Part shown: positions 55,926 to 64,000 of the stretch, piece by piece
Numbering within the stretch: position 1 is the stretch's first letter
How the letters are laid out: each line of letters starts with the position of its first letter
From: Alcanivorax sp.
GTDB taxonomy: Bacteria > Pseudomonadota > Gammaproteobacteria > Pseudomonadales > Alcanivoracaceae
Length of the DNA: 64,000 nucleotides
NCBI RefSeq assembly: GCF_002733835.1
Contig: NZ_NVWY01000010.1
Location: 25,686-89,685 of the forward strand
Reading direction: 5' to 3'
The notes under the pieces: model-generated
Seen by the model: only the letters and a program-made list of their open reading frames with translations
Told to the model about the DNA's origin: nothing
The model's database searches: none
Made by a program: the position numbers and the translations under genes

Positions 55926-58900
55926 ATGCGACTGAAATCCATAAAACTGGCCGGGTTCAAGTCCTTCGTGGACCCTACCACCACCAATTTCCCGGAAAAC
56001 CTCACCGCTGTGGTGGGGCCCAACGGGTGTGGGAAGTCCAATATCATTGATGCGGTTCGCTGGGTGATGGGGGAGTCCTCCGCCAAGCACCTGCGTGGCG
56101 AGTCCATGGCTGACGTCATCTTCAATGGCTCCAATGCGCGCAAGCCGGTGGCCCAGGCCTCCATTGAGCTGGTTTTCGATAACTCCGACGCCACCGTGAC
56201 CGGGGAATACGGCAAATTCAACGAAATCTCCGTGAAGCGCCAGGTGACCCGGGACGGTCAGTCCAATTATTTTCTGAACAGCACCAAATGCCGCCGTAAG
56301 GATATCGCCGACATCTTCCTGGGCACCGGCCTGGGGCCGCGCAGCTACGCCATTATTGAGCAGGGCATGATTTCCCGGCTGATTGAAGCCAAGCCGGAAG
56401 AGCTGCGGGTATATATCGAAGAAGCGGCAGGGATCTCCAAGTACAAGGCCCGTCGCCGCGAGACCGAGAACCGCATTCGACGTACCCGTGAAAACCTGGA
56501 GCGACTGACCGATATCCGCGATGAGCTGACACGTCAGCTGGAGCGTTTGAGCCGACAGGCCAGTGCGGCGGAGAAATACAAGCAGTACAAAGAGGAAGAG
56601 CGTCTGAAAGGCGCGCAGCTCAAGGCATTGCGCTGGAAAGGGCTGGATGTGCAGGTTAAGCAGCTGGACCATGTGATTGGCGAACTGGACGTGTCCATGG
56701 AAGCGAAAGTGGCGGAACAGCGCCACGTGGACGCGGAAGTAGAGCGTTTGCGCGAGAAGCACCATGAAGTGCAGGAGCGCTTTAACGAAGTCCAGCAGCA
56801 TTTTTACGCCCTGGGGGCGGAAGTGGCACGTCTGGAGCAGAGCATCCAGCATCAGCGCGAGCGCAAGCAGCAGCTGTACGAAGAGCTGGATCAGGTGCGC
56901 GCCAGCTGGAAAGAAGGCGACGAACACCTGCGTATCGACAGCGAGAAAGTGGCAGAACTGGAGGCCATTCTGGCCGAGCGCGAGCCAGAACTGGAAATGG
57001 TCTCCGAGCAGCAGGAAGCCTCCAGCGAAGCGCTGGCGCTGGCCGAAGAGACCATGCAGAACTGGCAGCAGGCGTGGGAAGAGTTCAACGGCAAGTCCGG
57101 GGAATCACGCCGTCAGGCCGAGGTGGAGCAGTCCCGCATTCAGCATCTGGACAAGTCCCAGGAGCGACTTCGCGACCGTATCGACCGCCTGAAGAAAGAA
57201 CAGGAATCCCTGGATGCCGGCCCGCTGGCCCAGGAAATGCGCGAGCTGGAAGAGCAGGTAGAGCAATATCGCGGGCAGTCGGAAGAAAACGAACTGCGCA
57301 GCGAGTCCCTGCAGGAAGAGATCAATCAGCTCCGCCGCGATAACGGCGACCGGGGCCGTCAGCTGGATGAGGCCCGCGAGAAGCTGCAAAGCCTGAAGGG
57401 CCGTCGCACCTCTCTGGAAGCCCTGCAGAAAGCGGCCATGGGCGACGATGGCGCGGTCAGCGACTGGTTGACCCGGCATGAGCTGGATGACGAACCGCGT
57501 CTGGCCGACCAGCTGCAAGTGGCGGAAGGCTGGGAAAAAGCCCTGGAAGCGGTGCTGGGCGACAGCATTCAGGCCGTCGCCGTAAACGGCTTTGAGCAGC
57601 TGGGCGAATGGCTGGATGACCTGTCCCATGGCCGGGTGGCGCTGGTTAGCCCCAGCGCCACGACGGCGGCGGGCAGCAAATCCACGCTACTGCGTGAACA
57701 CGTTCAGGGGCAGGCTCCGGAAGGTCTGCTGGCCGGGGTGTACGTGGCCGATAATCTGGATGCGGCGTTGACCCTGCGTGGCCAGCTGGAGGCCCACGAG
57801 TCCGTGGTGACCCGTGACGGTATCTGGCTGGGCCCGGACTGGCTGAAAGTGGCCAAAGAGGAAGATCAGGAAGCCGGCATCCTCGAGCGCCGCCGTGAGC
57901 TGGAGACTCTGGAAGGTGACATTGACACCCTCCAGGCCACCGTGGATAGCCTGAAAGAGCAGCTGGAAAGCACCCGCGAACAGATTTCCGAGCTGGAAGA
58001 AGAGCGCGAGGAAGTGCAGCGCCAGGCGAGCCGTATCAACCGTGAGCTGGGCGAGATCAATGCCCAGGTCAGCGCCCGGCAGGTGCGCCTGGAGCAGATC
58101 ACCATGCGCCGTGAGCGTCTCAGCCGGGAAATGGACGAGACCAACGAGCAGCTGGAGCAGGAACAGGAACACCTGAAAGAAGCCCGGGCGGTGCTGGCGG
58201 AAGCGCTGGACGCCATGGAAACCGACAGCGGCGAGCGCGAAACCTTGCTATCCCGCCGGGATGAGCTGCGCCTGCGGCTGGACGAGTCCCGTCAGAAAGC
58301 GCGCCACGACCGTGATCAGTCCCACCAGTTGGCCATGGAAGTGCAGGGCGCCCGCACCCAGGCAGACTCGCTGCGCCAGAACCTGAGCCGCCTGGAAACC
58401 CAGGTGCAGATGATGGCGGAGCGCAAGGCGCTGCTGGAAGAGCAGACCAATGAGGGCGACGAGCCGGGTACGGAACTGCAAATGCAGCTGGAAGAAAAGC
58501 TGGAAGTGCGTCTGGAAGCCGAGCACAAGCTCGCCGAAGCCCGCCGTGAACTGGAAACGGTGGACCATGAAATGCGTAACCTGGAAGGGCAGCGTGGCCA
58601 GTTTGAGCGTCAGGCTCAGGAAGTGCGCAGCACCATGGACCAGAAACGCATGCAGTGGCAGGACCTGAGCACCCGCCGGCAGACCGTGGCCGAGCAGCTT
58701 TCTGAACAGAATTTTGATCTGGATACCGTGCTGCAAAACCTGCCGGACGAAGCCGATGAGCAGCAGTGGGCCCAAGAGATGGACATGATCGGCCAGCGGA
58801 TTTCCCGCCTGGGGCAGATCAACCTGGCGGCTATCGACGAGTACCAGCAGCAATCCGAGCGAAAGAACTACCTGGACAGCCAGAACGAAGACCTGGAAGA

Positions 58901-59423
58901 CGCCCTCGGCACCCTGGAAAACGCCATCCGCAAGATCGACCGGGAAACCCGGGCGCGCTTCAAGGAATACTTTGATCGTATCAACCGTGGTCTGCAGGAG
59001 TTGTTCCCGAAAGTCTTCGGTGGTGGTCATGCGTACCTGGAGCTCACCGGAGACGACCTGCTCGATACCGGCGTAACCATCATGGCGCGTCCGCCGGGCA
59101 AGCGAAACAGCACCATTCACCTGCTCTCTGGTGGGGAAAAAGCGCTGACAGCCTTGTCACTGGTGTTCAGTATCTTCCAGCTTAACCCGGCGCCATTCTG
59201 TCTGCTCGATGAGGTGGATGCGCCGCTGGACGATGCGAATGTGGGGCGTTTCTGTAACCTGGTGTCGGAAATGTCTGCAAAAGTGCAATTTATCTACATC
59301 ACTCATAACAAGATTGCGATGGAGATGGCTGCTACCCTGATGGGGGTCACCATGCATGAACCCGGTGTATCCCGTCTGGTATCGGTGGATGTGGAAGAAG
59401 CGGCCGAAATGGCGGCGATGTGA
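55926..59423 (+). CDS. smc: chromosome partition protein SMC
   Basis: SMC ATPase (1165 aa) that organises and segregates the chromosome. The N-terminal Walker A is G31-PNGCGK-S38. Long coiled-coil arms cover about residues 165-490 and 660-1000, with a hinge domain at about 500-640. The C-terminal head has the signature L1067-SGGE-K1072 and Walker B with D1095-E1096 in CLLDEVDAPLDDANVGRF. The presence of SMC rather than MukB agrees with a non-enteric gammaproteobacterium. zipA begins 56 bp after its stop. Confidence 0.98.
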   Translation: MRLKSIKLAGFKSFVDPTTTNFPENLTAVVGPNGCGKSNIIDAVRWVMGESSAKHLRGESMADVIFNGSNARKPVAQASIELVFDNSDATVTGEYGKFNEISVKRQVTRDGQSNYFLNSTKCRRKDIADIFLGTGLGPRSYAIIEQGMISRLIEAKPEELRVYIEEAAGISKYKARRRETENRIRRTRENLERLTDIRDELTRQLERLSRQASAAEKYKQYKEEERLKGAQLKALRWKGLDVQVKQLDHVIGELDVSMEAKVAEQRHVDAEVERLREKHHEVQERFNEVQQHFYALGAEVARLEQSIQHQRERKQQLYEELDQVRASWKEGDEHLRIDSEKVAELEAILAEREPELEMVSEQQEASSEALALAEETMQNWQQAWEEFNGKSGESRRQAEVEQSRIQHLDKSQERLRDRIDRLKKEQESLDAGPLAQEMRELEEQVEQYRGQSEENELRSESLQEEINQLRRDNGDRGRQLDEAREKLQSLKGRRTSLEALQKAAMGDDGAVSDWLTRHELDDEPRLADQLQVAEGWEKALEAVLGDSIQAVAVNGFEQLGEWLDDLSHGRVALVSPSATTAAGSKSTLLREHVQGQAPEGLLAGVYVADNLDAALTLRGQLEAHESVVTRDGIWLGPDWLKVAKEEDQEAGILERRRELETLEGDIDTLQATVDSLKEQLESTREQISELEEEREEVQRQASRINRELGEINAQVSARQVRLEQITMRRERLSREMDETNEQLEQEQEHLKEARAVLAEALDAMETDSGERETLLSRRDELRLRLDESRQKARHDRDQSHQLAMEVQGARTQADSLRQNLSRLETQVQMMAERKALLEEQTNEGDEPGTELQMQLEEKLEVRLEAEHKLAEARRELETVDHEMRNLEGQRGQFERQAQEVRSTMDQKRMQWQDLSTRRQTVAEQLSEQNFDLDTVLQNLPDEADEQQWAQEMDMIGQRISRLGQINLAAIDEYQQQSERKNYLDSQNEDLEDALGTLENAIRKIDRETRARFKEYFDRINRGLQELFPKVFGGGHAYLELTGDDLLDTGVTIMARPPGKRNSTIHLLSGGEKALTALSLVFSIFQLNPAPFCLLDEVDAPLDDANVGRFCNLVSEMSAKVQFIYITHNKIAMEMAATLMGVTMHEPGVSRLVSVDVEEAAEMAAM

Positions 59424-59478
59424 GGAATCGGTGCCGCTGTAACAGCGGCACTTCAGCACAAGCAAGGAAGAAGAGGCA

Positions 59479-60426
59479 ATGGGCCTGAACCTGGAAACAT
59501 TGATTGGTATTCTGGTTATTCTGATTCTGCTGATTCTGGCCGACGGTGTGCGGCGGATGATCAGGGAGCGGCATGGGCGACTGCGCATGCGCATCGACCC
59601 GCGCTACCGCGATCAGGCAGAGGAAGAAGAGGGCAGCGGTTATAACCCGGAGCTGATTGGCTCTGCACGGGTTATCCGCCGGGCCATGGAAGACGCAGAG
59701 CAGGACGAGCGCCCGCCCATGGTGATGGAGCCTGATGAAGCGGCGGCGCAAGCGCGTACCGCAGAGCAGCAAAGCCTGTTCGACGGTGAGCAGGAACCAG
59801 AGCCCCAGCCAGAGCGCACGGCGGAGCCTGATGTCGAGCCCGCCCCGGTGCCGACACAACCGGTAGCGGAAAAACCGCCTGAACCGAAACCCGAGCCCGA
59901 ACCGGCCCCTCGGGTTTCGCCGCGTCAGGCGCCTCGCCAGGAAGCGCGGGTAGAAGCCCGGCCCGCACCCAAGGCGCCCAGTGAGCCCCAGCCCGTGCTG
60001 GAAGTGATTGTGGTACACCTGATTGCGCACCGTGGCGCGCCGTTCGATGGCAGCGCGCTGTTGCGCATGCTGCTGGAAGCGGGGCTGCGTTACGGCCGGA
60101 TGAATATTTTCCACCGGCATGTGAGTGTGCAAGGTGCTGATGAGCTGCAATTCTCCATGGCCAACGCGGTTGAGCCGGGCACCTTCGATCTGGATACCAT
60201 GGAAGACAAGACCTTTGCCGGTGTCACTTTCTTCTTGAAGCTGCCGGGGCCGACGGATGCTATGGGCGCACTGGACAAGATGCTGTCCATTTGTCAGCGC
60301 CTGGCCGCTGAGCTGGACGGTGAACTCAAGGATGAACAACACAGCGTGCTGACGCCGCAGACCATGGAACACCTGCGCCAGCGTGTGCAGGAATTCGAGC
60401 GGCGTCAGCGGGTGCCCAGCGCGTAA
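59479..60426 (+). CDS. zipA: cell division protein ZipA
   Basis: Bitopic inner-membrane protein (315 aa) that tethers FtsZ at the division site. An N-terminal helix with almost no periplasmic part (about residues 5-22) is followed by a charged segment, a proline/glutamate-rich linker (about 80-175), and the C-terminal FtsZ-binding ZipA domain (about 178-310). That domain includes VIVVHLIAHRGAPFDGSALL and FSMANAVEPGTFDLDTMED. It is located between smc and ligA as in Pseudomonas. AAGGAAGAAGAGG lies before ATG 59479. Confidence 0.96.
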   Translation: MGLNLETLIGILVILILLILADGVRRMIRERHGRLRMRIDPRYRDQAEEEEGSGYNPELIGSARVIRRAMEDAEQDERPPMVMEPDEAAAQARTAEQQSLFDGEQEPEPQPERTAEPDVEPAPVPTQPVAEKPPEPKPEPEPAPRVSPRQAPRQEARVEARPAPKAPSEPQPVLEVIVVHLIAHRGAPFDGSALLRMLLEAGLRYGRMNIFHRHVSVQGADELQFSMANAVEPGTFDLDTMEDKTFAGVTFFLKLPGPTDAMGALDKMLSICQRLAAELDGELKDEQHSVLTPQTMEHLRQRVQEFERRQRVPSA

Positions 60427-60534
60427 AAGCAGTTGCGAGTGACGAGTTTCGAGAAGCGAAATACAAAAGGTTTTCGTACCTCGTTACTCGTACCTCGAGA
60501 CTCCTAGCATCTGCAGGATGCGCCCTACGTTTAA

Positions 60535-63579
<3,045 letters not shown>

Positions 63580-63581
<2 letters not shown>

Positions 63582-63649
63582 CTACGAGCTACGAGCTACG
63601 AGCTACGAGCTACGAGCTACGAGCTACGAGCTACGAGCTACGAGCTACG
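63580..63649 (+). repeat. tandem heptamer array (CGAGCTA)9
   Basis: A partial unit AGCTA that includes the end of the upstream stop codon, nine exact CGAGCTA units (63585-63647) and a trailing CG. Same unit as 38688-38781, 25 kb away. Confidence 0.95.
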
Positions 63650-63703
63650 CGGATAAATGCGCTTTTACCTGAACCTGTAGCACCTACAACTAAATGGTGA
63701 ATG

Positions 63704-63994
63704 TTAGGCAGCGTCGGGTCTACTCTGCTCAGTGCTTTCTGTCGTAGTTTCACCTTCGATTACCTCTTTTTGGTTAATGTGAATGTCAGCAATGATTCGC
63801 GGTGCGAACATACCAACGCTAACAGCGAGAAGTGCCCACGCTGGCGATAGCTCTGTATCTGGGGTTGCGCGGTCAACGGCCTTTGATAGCTTTTTAAGTT
63901 CTTCTGGTGTTACTCGCCAGTGGTCGCCACGTCTATCGGCTAAATACTCAGCACCGAATGTAACCGCGATTGCGACCATATCACCCGCCCCCAT
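63704..63994 (-). CDS. hypothetical protein, possibly cut by the window edge
   Basis: Frame of 96 aa reading MGAGDMVAIAVTFGAEYLAD at the start, with a probable membrane segment around residues 50-70 (AWALLAVSVGMFAPRIIAD) and an acidic, Thr/Ser/Glu-rich tail. I do not recognise a family; the style is like small phage or mobile-element proteins. The start at 63994 is 6 bp from the window end, so the true start may lie outside. Confidence 0.55.
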   Translation of the reverse strand: MGAGDMVAIAVTFGAEYLADRRGDHWRVTPEELKKLSKAVDRATPDTELSPAWALLAVSVGMFAPRIIADIHINQKEVIEGETTTESTEQSRPDAA

Positions 63995-64000
63995 CGTTTC

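Noticed and set aside
55710..56927. Long minus-strand frame over the start of smc
   Set aside because: Antisense shadow of smc; conflicts with the certain smc N-terminal Walker A region.

Overview
The window reads as the chromosome of a gammaproteobacterium. The order cysZ / smc-zipA-ligA at the right end and the pbpC/alpha-2-macroglobulin pair at the left are typical of that class. The sulfation genes and the two GTAG-type REP families would fit a marine Alcanivorax-like or Pseudomonas-related lineage. That placement is an inference from gene content; no rRNA is present to prove it.

Layout. (1) 1-8469: cell-envelope defence, a 5'-truncated alpha-2-macroglobulin and penicillin-binding protein 1C, separated by a REP-associated tyrosine transposase (RAYT) sitting among its own REP hairpins. 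(2) 8604-13487: a molybdopterin oxidoreductase translationally coupled to a frameshifted Omp85-type barrel protein, a lipocalin lipoprotein and a small NAD(P)-binding SDR. (3) 13865-36670: first part of a large exopolysaccharide/capsule locus: wzi, wza, wzb, wzc, the wbpA-B-D-E set for UDP-2,3-diacetamido-glucuronate, then an AT-rich block with flippase, polymerase and three glycosyltransferases, a sulfotransferase, a PglC-like initiating phosphoglycosyl transferase, an aminotransferase, an O-antigen-ligase-like protein and a WbpM/PglF-like 4,6-dehydratase with a good sigma70 promoter and a CRP-like site. (4) 36909-39893: an SLC13-type transporter with TrkA-C domains, an S23 four-helix-bundle protein and APS kinase (cysC), which together look like a sulfate-import and PAPS supply for the sulfotransferase. 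(5) 40602-50636: second polysaccharide block: galE, an SDR, a second DegT aminotransferase, an acyltransferase, glycosyltransferases, a second flippase, and a convergent pair with a second initiating sugar transferase. (6) 50789-64000: housekeeping: tRNA-Asn, aspartate-type aminotransferase, uvrB, cysZ, smc, zipA, ligA, a lytic-transglycosylase-like lipoprotein, and a hypothetical gene at the edge.

How it works together. The polysaccharide genes encode two initiating transferases, two flippases, one clear polymerase, one ligase-like protein and one Wza/Wzb/Wzc/Wzi export set. This predicts either two Wzy-type glycans or one glycan with redundant parts. The linked sulfotransferase, CysC and sulfate-type transporter suggest that at least one glycan is sulfated.

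Repeats are the most striking non-coding signal. Twenty-two copies of one REP family share the GTAG tag expected for a RAYT substrate. They show compensatory changes in both stems, include a longer subtype seen three times, and supply the last codons and the stop of two polysaccharide genes. A second GTAGGAG-type family, two CGAGCTA heptamer arrays starting at or just after stop codons, and a 247-bp element bounded by perfect 20-bp inverted repeats complete the picture.
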